DNA of 64,000 nucleotides from Sphingomonas_R sp036387535. Lineage in GTDB: Bacteria > Pseudomonadota > Alphaproteobacteria > Sphingomonadales > Sphingomonadaceae. The notes beneath the pieces were generated by a model. The model made no database searches, was not told where the DNA came from, and saw only the letters and a list, made by a program, of their open reading frames with translations. The translations under genes were made by a program, and so were the position numbers. Below are positions 42,841 through 51,913 of the stretch, one piece after another; the first letter of the stretch is position 1; each line of letters starts with the position of its first letter. The stretch spans positions 11,187 to 75,186 of the forward strand of contig NZ_DASVTO010000115.1 in the NCBI RefSeq assembly GCF_036387535.1, read 5' to 3'.

Positions 42841-43428
42841 ATGACCGCACTGCCGGATCCTGCGCTGGATCAACTGTTCCGTACCGCACGCAGCTATAAT
42901 GGCTACACCGACGCTCCCGTGACGGACGCGGATCTGCACGCCATCTGGGATCTGGCCAAGATGGGGCCGACATCGGCCAACATGCTGCCCATGCGGATCG
43001 TCTGGTGCACCAGTGCGGATGCGAAGGCGACGCTGGCGTCGCTGGCAAGCGGCACCAATGGGCCCAAGATCCTGAAGGCGCCGGTCACGGCGATCATCGG
43101 CACCGATCTGGATTTCCCCGATCATCTGCCCGAACTGTTCCCGCATGCCGACGCGCGGTCCTGGTATGCCGGCAAACCCGACATGATCGCCACCGCCGGC
43201 CTCCGCAACAGTTCGATGCAGGCCGCCTATGTCATTCTGGCCGCGCGGGCGCTCGGTTTCGACACCGGGCCGATGTCGGGCTTCGACAACGCCAAGGTCG
43301 ACGCGGCGTTCTTCGCAGGCACGCATATTCAGTCGAACCTGATCATGACGCTGGGTCATGGCGACCCCGCGACCATCCATGAACGACTGCCACGTCCGGC
43401 GTTCGAGGCCTATAATCGAATCGCCTGA
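42841..43428 (+). CDS. Malonic semialdehyde reductase / nitroreductase family (RutE-like)
   Basis: FMN-dependent nitroreductase-fold protein (195 aa). The motif PTSANMLPMRIVWC and C-terminal SMQAAYVILAARALGFDTGPMSGFD are typical of RutE/HadB, which reduces malonic semialdehyde in pyrimidine breakdown in E. coli. No rut operon is nearby, so substrate is unclear. It ends 1 nt before tsaB. Confidence 0.88.
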   Translation: MTALPDPALDQLFRTARSYNGYTDAPVTDADLHAIWDLAKMGPTSANMLPMRIVWCTSADAKATLASLASGTNGPKILKAPVTAIIGTDLDFPDHLPELFPHADARSWYAGKPDMIATAGLRNSSMQAAYVILAARALGFDTGPMSGFDNAKVDAAFFAGTHIQSNLIMTLGHGDPATIHERLPRPAFEAYNRIA

Positions 43429-43429
43429 C

Positions 43430-44047
43430 GTGCGCGTGCTCGTGCTCGATGCAGCCACCGACGCCTGTTCGGTGGCGCTGATCGCGAACGGCACCGTGCT
43501 GGCTTCCAGGCATGCGGTGGTCGGTCGCGGTCATGCCGAACGGCTAGTCCCGATGGTGGATGATCTGTTGGGGGATGTACGGCCCGATGCGGTCCTGGTC
43601 GATTGCGGGCCCGGCAGCTTCACGGGCGTGCGCGTTGGTCTGGCCGCCGCCCGCGCCTTCGCCTTCGCGTGGCAGGTGCCCGTCCAGGGATATAGCGCAC
43701 TCGCGCTGCTGGCGGCGACTGCGCTGGTCGAGGATCCGGCGCTCCGCGGCGTGACGGCCGCGATCATCGGCGGACATGGCGAACTGTTCGTGCAGCGCTT
43801 CACCGGACCGGAGCTGATCGCGCAGGGCGAGCTCCGTTCACTGGTGCCGGCTGACGCCGCACGCTTTGCGGAGGATGATCTGGTCGTCGGATCCGGGGCC
43901 CCGGCCCTGCTGGTGGCGCGGGGCGATCATCATGGTGACGACCGGCTGCCGATCGCGGCCAACGCGGTGCACCTGCCACCGGCGTTCACGCACTTGCCCG
44001 CCACGCCGATCTACGGGCGGGCACCGGATGCGAAACCCGCCGCATGA
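43430..44047 (+). CDS. tsaB: tRNA threonylcarbamoyladenosine biosynthesis protein TsaB
   Basis: Partner of TsaD in making t6A37 of tRNA (205 aa). The start VLVLDAATDACSVAL, the GPGSFTGVRVGLAAARAFA signature and the ending with YGRAPDAKP match. It begins with GTG at 43430, right after the rutE-like stop. Overlaps rimI (ATGA). The short length is usual for TsaB. Confidence 0.94.
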   Translation: MRVLVLDAATDACSVALIANGTVLASRHAVVGRGHAERLVPMVDDLLGDVRPDAVLVDCGPGSFTGVRVGLAAARAFAFAWQVPVQGYSALALLAATALVEDPALRGVTAAIIGGHGELFVQRFTGPELIAQGELRSLVPADAARFAEDDLVVGSGAPALLVARGDHHGDDRLPIAANAVHLPPAFTHLPATPIYGRAPDAKPAA

Positions 44048-44517
44048 TGCCGGCGGTCGTCCTGCGCGACGCGGGCGTCGCCGATCTGGGCGAGGTCATG
44101 GTCACCATGACGGAGGCGTTCGATCCCCGGTTCGGCGAAGCCTGGACGCAAAGCCAATGCCTCGGCATCCTCTCGCTACCGGGTGTCTGGATGACGCTCG
44201 CCCGTATCGACGATCGGCCGGTCGGCTTCGCGCTGAGCCGGATCGTCGCAGACGAGGCGGAACTGCTCCTGCTGGCCGTGCGGCCGGGCGATCGGCGCCT
44301 GGGTGTCGGAAACCTGTTGCTCGCATCGGTGCGCGATGCGGCTCGCCAACGTGGTGCACGCAAGCTGTTTCTGGAGGTTCGCGACGGCAATCCTGCCCGC
44401 CACCTGTACGACTCAGCGGGTTTTCGGGTCGTCGGTTGCCGGCGCGGCTATTATCGCGGGCGGGACGGCGGGGTTCATGACGCATACACGCTGGAAAGTG
44501 ATCTGGCGCAAACATGA
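44044..44517 (+). CDS. rimI: RimI-like N-acetyltransferase
   Basis: GNAT acetyltransferase (157 aa) expected to acetylate the N-terminus of ribosomal protein S18. Acetyl-CoA site LLLLAVRPGDRRLGVGNLLL (R/Q-x-x-G-x-G/A variant), then KLFLEVRDGNPARHLYDSAGF. It starts within the tsaB stop codon; tsaB-rimI is a widespread pair. Confidence 0.92.
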   Translation: MMPAVVLRDAGVADLGEVMVTMTEAFDPRFGEAWTQSQCLGILSLPGVWMTLARIDDRPVGFALSRIVADEAELLLLAVRPGDRRLGVGNLLLASVRDAARQRGARKLFLEVRDGNPARHLYDSAGFRVVGCRRGYYRGRDGGVHDAYTLESDLAQT

Positions 44518-44607
44518 TGCAGATCAACGCAAGCATGTTGCTCTGACATCATGATTTTGTGGAGGGAACATCATCTACCGCGAAGCGATCGCGCAGCAGG
44601 ATTGTTC

Positions 44608-45015
44608 ATGACTCGTACCAATGCCGATACGCTCATCGCGTTGACCGCCGACATCGTTGCGGCGCATGTCGCCTTCAACAAAGTGGCGGTGGATGCCATC
44701 GCGGGGCTGATCGCCGACGTCTACGGCGCCCTGTCGCACGTCGACACGCCTGCCGCCGCACCGGAAACCCCGCCGGAACCCGCCGTCCCGATCCGGCAAT
44801 CGGTGAAGCATGACTATATCGTCTGCCTGGAAGACGGGGCAAAGCTGAAGATGCTGAAGCGCTATCTGATGTCGCGCTACAAGCTGACACCGGATCAATA
44901 TCGCGCGCGCTGGGGGCTGCCGGCCGACTATCCGATGGTGGCGCCGGCCTATTCCGACCGCCGCCGTTCGCTGGCGAAGGAGATCGGGCTCGGCACCCGC
45001 CCCGCGCGGGGCTAA
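44608..45015 (+). CDS. MucR/Ros-family transcriptional regulator lacking usual zinc histidines
   Basis: DNA-binding regulator (135 aa) of the Ros/MucR family, which controls exopolysaccharide, motility and cell-cycle genes in alphaproteobacteria. The core DYIVCLEDGAKLKMLKRYLMSRY, then LTPDQYRARWGLP and PMVAPAYSDRRRSLAKEIGLG, is unmistakable. Where the family normally has KRHLMTHY, this protein has KRYLMSRY, so both histidine ligands of the zinc finger are replaced. Some family members fold without zinc. The ATG at 44608 has AGGA at 7 nt. Confidence 0.92.
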   Translation: MTRTNADTLIALTADIVAAHVAFNKVAVDAIAGLIADVYGALSHVDTPAAAPETPPEPAVPIRQSVKHDYIVCLEDGAKLKMLKRYLMSRYKLTPDQYRARWGLPADYPMVAPAYSDRRRSLAKEIGLGTRPARG

Positions 45016-45107
45016 AAGGGTTTCGCGCCTCGCGGGCATGTTCTAGGCTGGACAACGGGCCGGTCGAATCCGGCGGACCGCCACAGACGCCCAAGCTTAG
45101 GGATGCC

Positions 45108-45530
45108 ATGCACCGCAGGATCGATGTCGAGGCGCTTTGCGCGGAAAAGGGGCTCCGGATTACCGAGCAGCGTCGCGTGATTGCGCGCGTGTTGTCGGAG
45201 GCGGAGGATCATCCCGATGTCGAGGCGCTGCATGTCCGCGCCGCCGCCATCGATCCGGGTATCTCGATCGCCACCGTATACCGGACTGTTCGCCTGTTCG
45301 AAGAGGCGGGCATTCTGGCGCGCCACGATTTCGGCGACGGTCGCGCCCGCTACGAGGCGGCACCCGACACGCATCACGATCATCTGATCGACATCGAGTC
45401 CGGCCGCGTGATCGAGTTCATCGATGACGAGGTCGAATTGCTGCAGAAGAAGATCGCCGAGAAACTGGGCTTCCGCCTCGTCGATCACCGCATGGAGTTG
45501 TACGGCGTTCCGCTGGACCGCGATCACTAG
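45108..45530 (+). CDS. fur: Fur-family transcriptional regulator
   Basis: Metal-responsive repressor (140 aa) with the winged-helix N-terminus (GLRITEQRRVIARVL, then SIATVYRTVRLFEEAGI) and the regulatory metal site DTHHDHLIDIESGRVIEF. It has no CxxC zinc motif; the only cysteine is Cys11. That is typical for alphaproteobacterial Fur/Mur proteins, some of which sense manganese, so the metal is not certain. Confidence 0.92.
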   Translation: MHRRIDVEALCAEKGLRITEQRRVIARVLSEAEDHPDVEALHVRAAAIDPGISIATVYRTVRLFEEAGILARHDFGDGRARYEAAPDTHHDHLIDIESGRVIEFIDDEVELLQKKIAEKLGFRLVDHRMELYGVPLDRDH

Positions 45531-45545
45531 GAACTGCGCCGCAGC

Positions 45546-46295
45546 ATGCGCCCTTCCGCTGGTGACGGGCCGTGGGCCGGCAACCGCCTCAACCTTCGCG
45601 CCTTCGGTCGCATTGCGGCCGTGCTGGCGGTGCTGGTCGTCTGCCTGGCGGGCCATGCGCTCGGCCACCTGACGGGGCGGCAACGCATCTGGGTTCAGCG
45701 CTTTCTGGCCGGTGCGGCCCGCGCACTGGGGGCCGACATCGGGATCCTGGGCCGGCCACTGGACCGTGACGTGCTGTTCGTGGCCAACCATCTGTCCTGG
45801 TTCGATATCCTCGGCCTGGGCGGCGCCACCGGCACGGCGTTCGTATCGAAGGACGCGGTCGCCCGCTGGCCGGTCGTCGGTTGGCTGGCGCGGCTCGGCG
45901 GCACGATCTTCATCGCGCATACCAGCCGGACCACCGCGCGCAGCCAGGCCGATGCCCTGACCCACGCGCTTGCCGCCGGCCGGCCGGTCGCGCTGTTTCC
46001 CGAAGGCACGACTAACGACGGCACCACGCTCAGGCCGTTCCGCGCCGCTCTGATCGCCGCCGCCACCGCGACCGGCGTCCGGGTCCAGCCGGTCGCGATC
46101 GATTATGGCGCGCTTGCACCCGAAATCGCATGGAAGGACGAGGAGTCCGCTCCACAGGTCGCCCGCCGGCTGATCACGCGCGCCGGCCGCATCCCGATCA
46201 CGCTCCACTTCCTCGATCCGTTACCGCCCTCGGCCGACCGCAAGCAACTGGCGGCCGATGCCCGCGCCGCGATCGTCGCGCGTCTCGGCGGGTAG
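45546..46295 (+). CDS. Lysophospholipid acyltransferase (PlsC family)
   Basis: 1-acyl-glycerol-3-phosphate acyltransferase-like enzyme (249 aa) of the inner membrane. A hydrophobic segment (about 22-40), the catalytic HX4D motif NHLSWFD and the FPEGTT glycerolphosphate-binding motif are visible. It starts 15 nt after fur. The plsC-fur-miaB order is usual in this group. Confidence 0.9.
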   Translation: MRPSAGDGPWAGNRLNLRAFGRIAAVLAVLVVCLAGHALGHLTGRQRIWVQRFLAGAARALGADIGILGRPLDRDVLFVANHLSWFDILGLGGATGTAFVSKDAVARWPVVGWLARLGGTIFIAHTSRTTARSQADALTHALAAGRPVALFPEGTTNDGTTLRPFRAALIAAATATGVRVQPVAIDYGALAPEIAWKDEESAPQVARRLITRAGRIPITLHFLDPLPPSADRKQLAADARAAIVARLGG

Positions 46296-46338
46296 AAGCG
46301 GGCTAGGTGTCCGCGACGCGATGCCCTATAGCGCGCCG

Positions 46339-47652
46339 ATGAACGCCCCGCCCCGCTCCTTCCACGTCAAATCCTTCGGCTGTCAGATGAACGCCTATGA
46401 CGGCACCCGTATGGCGGAATTGCTGGAGGCCGAGGGGCTGACGGCGGCGGCCGAGATCGGGGATGCCGATCTGGTCGTCCTCAACACCTGCCATATTCGC
46501 GAACGGGCCGCGGAGAAGGTATATTCCGATATCGGCCGGCTGAAACGTGCGGACGGCAGCACGCCGATGATTGCCGTTGCCGGCTGCGTCGCGCAGGCCG
46601 AAGGCGCGGAGATTCCCCGCCGCGCGCCCAGCGTCGATATCGTGGTGGGCCCGCAAGCCTATCACCGCCTGCCTGCCATGGTGGCGGAGGCCGCCACTGG
46701 CCGCCGCGCGCTCGACACCGACATGCCGGCGCTGTCGAAGTTCCAACAACTGCCGGCCCGCCGCCGCCAGGGGCCCAGCGCGTTCCTGACGGTGCAGGAA
46801 GGGTGCGACAAGTTCTGCACCTATTGCGTCGTGCCCTACACGCGCGGTGCGGAGGTGTCCCGGCGTTGGACGCAGGTCGTCGATGAGGCCAGGGCGCTGG
46901 TCGATGCCGGCGCCCGCGAAATCACGCTGCTTGGCCAGAACGTCAACGCCTGGACCGGCACCGACGCGGCCGGGCGCAGCGGCGGGCTCGACCGCCTGAT
47001 CGCCGAACTCGATCGCCTGCCCGCGCTGGAGCGCATCCGCTATACCACCAGCCACCCGAACGACATGACGCAAGGCTTGATCGACGCGCACCGCGACGTC
47101 GAAAAGCTGATGCCGTTCCTGCATCTTCCGGTTCAGGCGGGGTCCGACCGCATCCTGAAGGCCATGAACCGCAGCCATACGCGCGACAGCTATCTGCGCA
47201 TCCTCGATCGCGTTCGCGCGGCCCGGCCCGACATCGCCGTCTCCGGGGACTTCATCGTCGGCTTTCCCGGCGAAACCGACGCCGATTTCGAACAGACGCT
47301 CGATCTGGTGCGTCAGGTCGGACATGCGCAGGCTTTCAGCTTCAAATACAGTCCGCGCCCCGGCACCCCCGCCGCGACGATGGCGGACCCGGTTCCCGAA
47401 TCCGTGATGGATGCCCGCCTCCACATGCTCCAGGCATTGATCTGGGAACAGGCGACTGCGTTCAATCAGACCACCGTTGGTCGCCGCACCCGCATCCTGA
47501 TCGAACGCAACGGCCGCAAACCCGGCCAGCGGATCGGCAAATCGCCCTGGCTACAATCCGTCCACCTGGAAACCGACGCTCCCATCGGCGCGATGGTCGA
47601 CGTCGCGATCGTCTCGGCGGGACCCAACAGCGTCGGCGGCGCAGCGGTCTAG
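46339..47652 (+). CDS. miaB: tRNA-2-methylthio-N6-dimethylallyladenosine synthase
   Basis: Radical-SAM methylthiotransferase (437 aa) that thiomethylates i6A37 in tRNA. N-terminal MTTase domain (FHVKSFGCQMNAYD, CHIRERA, VAGCVAQ supplying the first cluster), the radical-SAM CxxxCxxC in CDKFCTYCVVPYTRG, and a C-terminal TRAM domain. Two in-frame ATGs exist (46321 and 46339); the second matches the family start better. Confidence 0.95.
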   Translation: MNAPPRSFHVKSFGCQMNAYDGTRMAELLEAEGLTAAAEIGDADLVVLNTCHIRERAAEKVYSDIGRLKRADGSTPMIAVAGCVAQAEGAEIPRRAPSVDIVVGPQAYHRLPAMVAEAATGRRALDTDMPALSKFQQLPARRRQGPSAFLTVQEGCDKFCTYCVVPYTRGAEVSRRWTQVVDEARALVDAGAREITLLGQNVNAWTGTDAAGRSGGLDRLIAELDRLPALERIRYTTSHPNDMTQGLIDAHRDVEKLMPFLHLPVQAGSDRILKAMNRSHTRDSYLRILDRVRAARPDIAVSGDFIVGFPGETDADFEQTLDLVRQVGHAQAFSFKYSPRPGTPAATMADPVPESVMDARLHMLQALIWEQATAFNQTTVGRRTRILIERNGRKPGQRIGKSPWLQSVHLETDAPIGAMVDVAIVSAGPNSVGGAAV

Positions 47653-47800
47653 CGCGTCCAGACGATCGGACCTGTCGGCAACCGTCCGACCAACCCACAG
47701 CAGCACTTTCGCATTTCCCCCGCACCCCCCATCTCGGTTAGCATCAGGCCGGCCGGAGTCCCCGGTGGCTGACGGAGTGCAACGCAGATGACGAGCGTCC

Positions 47801-48799
47801 ATGTCGCGTAAACCGGTGCAGGCCCGCGCGGGCGAACGCGCCCGGCTGGAGATCCTGTTCGACAAGCCGCAACTGCTCGGACGGTTGTTCGGGCAATATG
47901 ACCAGAATCTGATCGCGATCGAAAGCAAGCTGGGCGTCTACATGTCGGCCCGCGGCAACAAGATCCAGATCGAGGGCGAGGCAGAGGCCGCGGCGCGCGC
48001 GCGCGAAATCCTCACCGGCCTCTACAACCGCATCGTGCAGGGGCAGGATGTCGATGCCGGCATGGTCGACGGCATCATCCAGATGTCGGCGGAACCGACG
48101 CTGGAAGGGATCATCCGCGCGGACGCGGGTGACACCCCGCCGGTGATGATCCGCACGCGCAAGAAGACGATCGTCCCGCGTACCGGCACCCAGATCGGTT
48201 ACATGGAGGCGCTGGGCCGCGACGATGTGATCTTCGCGCTCGGCCCGGCGGGCACCGGCAAGACCTATCTGGCGGTGGCGCAGGCCGTTCAGCAGCTGAT
48301 CAACGGATCGGTCCAGCGGTTGATCCTCTCGCGCCCCGCGGTGGAGGCGGGCGAGCGGCTCGGCTTCCTGCCCGGCGACATGAAGGAGAAGGTCGATCCC
48401 TATCTCCGTCCACTCTACGACGCGCTCTACGATATGCTGCCCAACGAGCAGGTCGAACGCCGCATCGCCAGTGGCGAGATCGAGATCGCACCGATTGCCT
48501 TCATGCGCGGCCGCACCCTGTCCGACGCGTTCATCATCCTGGACGAGGCGCAGAACACCACCATCGCGCAGATGAAGATGTTCCTGACGCGTTTCGGCAT
48601 GAACAGCCGCATGGTCGTCTGCGGCGATCCGCGGCAGATCGACCTGCCCGGCGTCGGCCAGTCCGGCCTCGCCGACGCGGTCCGCAGGCTGGAGGGTGTG
48701 CAGGGCATCGCGACCGTGCGCTTCGGTGCGGCCGACGTGGTCCGCCACCCGATCGTCAGCCGCATCGTCCAGGCCTATGAAGGTCCCGACGATGCGTGA
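47801..48799 (+). CDS. PhoH family ATPase
   Basis: PhoH-like P-loop ATPase (332 aa), with an N-terminal KH-like part (LGVYMSARGNKIQIEGE) and the ATPase core: Walker A GPAGTGKT, Walker B FIILDEAQNTT, and VVCGDPRQIDLP. It is linked to ybeY and ribosome or RNA quality control in many bacteria. The 148 nt upstream contain nothing recognised. Confidence 0.94.
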   Translation: MSRKPVQARAGERARLEILFDKPQLLGRLFGQYDQNLIAIESKLGVYMSARGNKIQIEGEAEAAARAREILTGLYNRIVQGQDVDAGMVDGIIQMSAEPTLEGIIRADAGDTPPVMIRTRKKTIVPRTGTQIGYMEALGRDDVIFALGPAGTGKTYLAVAQAVQQLINGSVQRLILSRPAVEAGERLGFLPGDMKEKVDPYLRPLYDALYDMLPNEQVERRIASGEIEIAPIAFMRGRTLSDAFIILDEAQNTTIAQMKMFLTRFGMNSRMVVCGDPRQIDLPGVGQSGLADAVRRLEGVQGIATVRFGAADVVRHPIVSRIVQAYEGPDDA

Positions 48800-48843
48800 T
48801 CGTCAGGCGCCTCCTTCCTCACAAGGAAAGGGGGGCTCCCGTC

Positions 48844-49353
48844 ATGATTGAGGTCGCCATCTCTCCGGAGGAAGGCTGGTCCGGCGCCACCGACTGGCAG
48901 GCGCTGGCCGATCGCGCCGTGAACACTGCCCTTCGCCACAGCCCGCACGCGGCGCTGGTCGACATGGCCGTCCTGGTCGAAATCTCCGTGCGCTTCACCG
49001 ACGATGCCGAGGTTCAGGCGTTGAACGCGAGCTATCGCGGCAAGGATCGGCCGACCAACGTGCTCAGCTTTCCGATGGTCGAACCGGATCTTCTACCAAC
49101 GCTCGCCGATAGCGACGATGGCGAGATCCTGCTCGGCGATATCGTGCTCGCCGCCGGTGTCTGTCTGCGCGAAGCTGCGGATAAGGGCGTGCCAATGGAA
49201 ACCCACGCCACCCATCTCATCGTCCACGGTACGCTGCATCTGCTCGGCTACGATCATATCGACGAAGCCGAAGGCGATGCGATGGAGTCCGTCGAGCGTA
49301 CCGCGCTGGCGGCGATCGGCATCGACGATCCTTATGCGATCGAGGACGATTGA
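48844..49353 (+). CDS. ybeY: Endoribonuclease YbeY (16S rRNA maturation)
   Basis: Zinc endoribonuclease (169 aa) needed for 16S rRNA 3' maturation and ribosome quality control. The metal-binding motif HLIVHGTLHLLGYDH (H-x3-H-x5-H) is intact, with the family motif YRGKDRPTNVLSFP. The ATG at 48844 follows a G-rich stretch. It follows phoH by 44 nt in the conserved phoH-ybeY-corC order. Confidence 0.95.
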   Translation: MIEVAISPEEGWSGATDWQALADRAVNTALRHSPHAALVDMAVLVEISVRFTDDAEVQALNASYRGKDRPTNVLSFPMVEPDLLPTLADSDDGEILLGDIVLAAGVCLREAADKGVPMETHATHLIVHGTLHLLGYDHIDEAEGDAMESVERTALAAIGIDDPYAIEDD

Positions 49354-49385
49354 CGGGACAGGCTTTCTTCGCGCCCTCCCCCCAA

Positions 49386-49475
49386 ATCGTCATCACGGCA
49401 CGTGCCGGGATCGCCCCTGGGTGAAGGACGACCTAGCCCCACCGAGATCCCGGCCTCCGCCGGGATGACGGTGAT
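49386..49475. repeat. Palindromic intergenic repeat (sphingomonad-type)
   Basis: Contains ATCCCGGC-ctcc-GCCGGGAT (49447-49466) beside a second partial copy (GCACGTGC, GCCGGGATCG). Read on the minus strand it starts GTCATCCCGGCGGAGGCCGG, a phrase common in dispersed repeats of alphaproteobacterial genomes. It lies between ybeY and corC. No T-run follows. Confidence 0.55.
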
Positions 49476-49583
49476 GTGAAAACACCTCTGTAACAAAAAA
49501 CATACCGCCCTATGTCCATGATAGCCGCACCGTCGCACTTCACGCTAGGGTGGACCACACCCACAAGGATCCCGAACCTTCCA

Positions 49584-50474
49584 ATGCCAGACGATTCCAG
49601 TAGCAACGAGACCGGCGGCCGATTGTGGGCCGGTCTCCGCAACCTCCTGTTCGGTGAGGACAGCGAGCCCACGCTTCGCGACCAGATCGAGGAAGCGATC
49701 GAAGACCATGAGGATGGCGGCGCGCGGCCCGATGCCGGCGACCTGTCCTCCGTGGAGCGTCAAATGCTCCGCAACCTCCTTCATTTCGGCGAGCGCACCG
49801 TCCGCGAAATCGGCGTGCCGCGCGCGGACATCATCGCGGTTCCGGAAACCACCGGCTTCACCGAACTGGTCGCGGCGTTCGCCGATGCCGGGCACAGCCG
49901 GCTGCCGGTCTACCGCGACAATCTCGATCAGGTCATCGGGATGATCCACGTCAAGGATGTGTTCGCGATCCTGGCCGGCGGCGGCCCGCCTCCGGCCGAT
50001 CTCACCGCCTTGCTGCGCGAACCGCGCTACGTCCCCGAATCGATGGGCGTACTCGATCTGCTCGCGGAAATGCGGTCGACCCGCACCCATCTCGCCATCG
50101 TCGTCGACGAATATTCGGGGACGGAGGGACTCGTCACGATCGAGGACCTTATGGAGGAGATCGTCGGGGAGATCGAGGACGAGCATGACGAGGCCGCCGA
50201 CGCGCTGTTCGTGCAACTGGAGGACGGCATCTGGGACGCGGCCGCGCGTGCAGAGCTGGAAGATATCGCCATCATCGATCCGCGGCTGACGGAGACGGAT
50301 GAGGATGTCGATACGCTCGGCGGCCTGGCCTCGACCTTGGCCGGCCATGTTCCGCAACCGGGCGAAACCGTCCTGCATCCCAGCGGCTGGCGGCTGGAGG
50401 TGACGGCCGGCGACACCAAGCGCATTCACCGCCTTCGCCTTCATCCGCCCATCCCCGACCCCGACGAAGACTGA
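49584..50474 (+). CDS. CorC-like CBS-domain protein (hemolysin family)
   Basis: Cytoplasmic CBS-pair protein (296 aa) with a C-terminal transporter-associated (CorC_HlyC) domain: VREIGVPRADIIAVPETT, RLPVYRDNLDQVIGMIHVKDVF, LAIVVDEYSGTEGLVTIEDLMEEIVGEI, then PHPSGWRLEV-like tail. Linked to magnesium/cobalt efflux or, as YbeX, to ribosome biology. No membrane domain, so it is the short CorC form. The ATG at 49584 gives the usual start. Confidence 0.92.
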   Translation: MPDDSSSNETGGRLWAGLRNLLFGEDSEPTLRDQIEEAIEDHEDGGARPDAGDLSSVERQMLRNLLHFGERTVREIGVPRADIIAVPETTGFTELVAAFADAGHSRLPVYRDNLDQVIGMIHVKDVFAILAGGGPPPADLTALLREPRYVPESMGVLDLLAEMRSTRTHLAIVVDEYSGTEGLVTIEDLMEEIVGEIEDEHDEAADALFVQLEDGIWDAAARAELEDIAIIDPRLTETDEDVDTLGGLASTLAGHVPQPGETVLHPSGWRLEVTAGDTKRIHRLRLHPPIPDPDED

Positions 50475-50547
50475 TCCTACCCGCCTGCATCCGATCGGCA
50501 TCTTGATCGTTACAGCCGCATAACCATTCCGAAAAAGGCCATGATCC

Positions 50548-51903
50548 TTGCGCAATCGCATCCTTGCCGTCCTCGCCATTCTGATCGTGGCCGGCGGCGG
50601 CCTGTTCTACTGGCTGACGCGCGGTACGACTGCGAAGCTGGCGCTGGAGCAGACGCAGGGCACGAAGCCTGAAATCCCGGATCCCACCACCTCCTGGTTC
50701 CCCACGGTCAAGATCGCGAAGCGGATCGGCTGGAAACCCGGCGAAGCCCCCACCCCCGCGCCCGGCCTTGCGGTCAACGACTTTGCCGGCGGGCTCGATC
50801 ATCCGCGCTGGATGCTGCTGTTGCCCAACGGCGATGTGCTGGTCGCCGAAAGCAATGCTCCGCCCAAGCCCGATGACGGCAAGGGCGTCCGCGGCTGGTT
50901 CCAGGCGAAGATCATGAGCCGCGCCGGCGCAGCCGTGCCCAGCGCCAACCGGATCACGCTGCTCCGCGATACCGACGGGAACGGTGTGGCGGACAGCCGC
51001 TCGGTGCTGGTGTCCGGCCTGAACTCGCCCTTCGGCATGGCGCTGGTCGGCGGCGATCTCTACGTCGCAAATGCCGATGCGCTCGTCCGTTTCCCGTTCA
51101 CGCCCGGCCAGACGAAGATCACCACGCCGGCCACCAAGGTGGTCGACCTGCCCGGCGGCCCGATCAATCATCACTGGACCAAGAATGTCATCGCCAGCCC
51201 GGATGGATCGCGGCTCTACGTCACCGTCGGGTCAAACAGCAATGTCGGCGAGCGCGGCATGGCCGCCGAGGAAGGTCGCGCCGCGATCTGGGAAGTGGAC
51301 CCTGCCACCGGGCGTCACCGCATCTATGCCTATGGCCTCCGCAACCCGAACGGCATGGCATGGGAACCCGGCAGCAAATCGCTGTTCACCGTCGTCAACG
51401 AACGCGACGAACTCGGATCCGACATGGTGCCAGACTATCTGACCAAGGTCGATTTCGGCGGCTTCTATGGCTGGCCCTTCTACTATTGGGGCGGTTATAT
51501 CGACAAACGGGCGCCGGTTCCGGACGAAGATCTGCGGCAATATTCCATCCGGCCCGACTATGCGCTCGGCCCGCACACCGCGTCGCTTGGTCTGGCGTTC
51601 GCGGACGGAACGACGCTGGGGCCGCGCTTCGCGAACGGGGCCTTCATCGGTCAGCATGGATCCTGGAACCGGAAACCGATGTCGGGGTACAAGGTGATCT
51701 ATGTCCCCTTCACGGCGGGGCGCCCGACGGGCAAGCCGGTGGATGTCCTAACCGGGTTCCTCGATCCGAAAGAACAGGCACGCGGTCGCCCGGTCGGGGT
51801 TATCAAGGACAGGACCGGTGCCTTGCTGGTCGCCGACGATGTGGGCAACCACATCTGGCGGGTCACCGCCGCCGATCAGGGTGTCCGCACCGCATCGCGC
51901 TGA
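50548..51903 (+). CDS. PQQ-dependent sugar (sorbosone-type) dehydrogenase, membrane-anchored
   Basis: Six-bladed propeller oxidoreductase (451 aa) of the L-sorbosone/soluble glucose dehydrogenase group. An N-terminal membrane anchor (about 4-23) suggests periplasmic exposure. Motifs: GLDHPRWMLLLPNGDVLVAE, HHWTKNVIASPDGSRLYVTVGSNSN, YAYGLRNPNGMAWEP, and FIGQHGSWNR. The TTG at 50548 is chosen because AAGG lies 9 nt upstream and the ATG at 50541 is in a different frame. PQQ synthesis genes are not in view. It interrupts the corC-lnt linkage. Confidence 0.86.
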   Translation: MRNRILAVLAILIVAGGGLFYWLTRGTTAKLALEQTQGTKPEIPDPTTSWFPTVKIAKRIGWKPGEAPTPAPGLAVNDFAGGLDHPRWMLLLPNGDVLVAESNAPPKPDDGKGVRGWFQAKIMSRAGAAVPSANRITLLRDTDGNGVADSRSVLVSGLNSPFGMALVGGDLYVANADALVRFPFTPGQTKITTPATKVVDLPGGPINHHWTKNVIASPDGSRLYVTVGSNSNVGERGMAAEEGRAAIWEVDPATGRHRIYAYGLRNPNGMAWEPGSKSLFTVVNERDELGSDMVPDYLTKVDFGGFYGWPFYYWGGYIDKRAPVPDEDLRQYSIRPDYALGPHTASLGLAFADGTTLGPRFANGAFIGQHGSWNRKPMSGYKVIYVPFTAGRPTGKPVDVLTGFLDPKEQARGRPVGVIKDRTGALLVADDVGNHIWRVTAADQGVRTASR

Positions 51904-51913
51904 TCCTGCGGGA

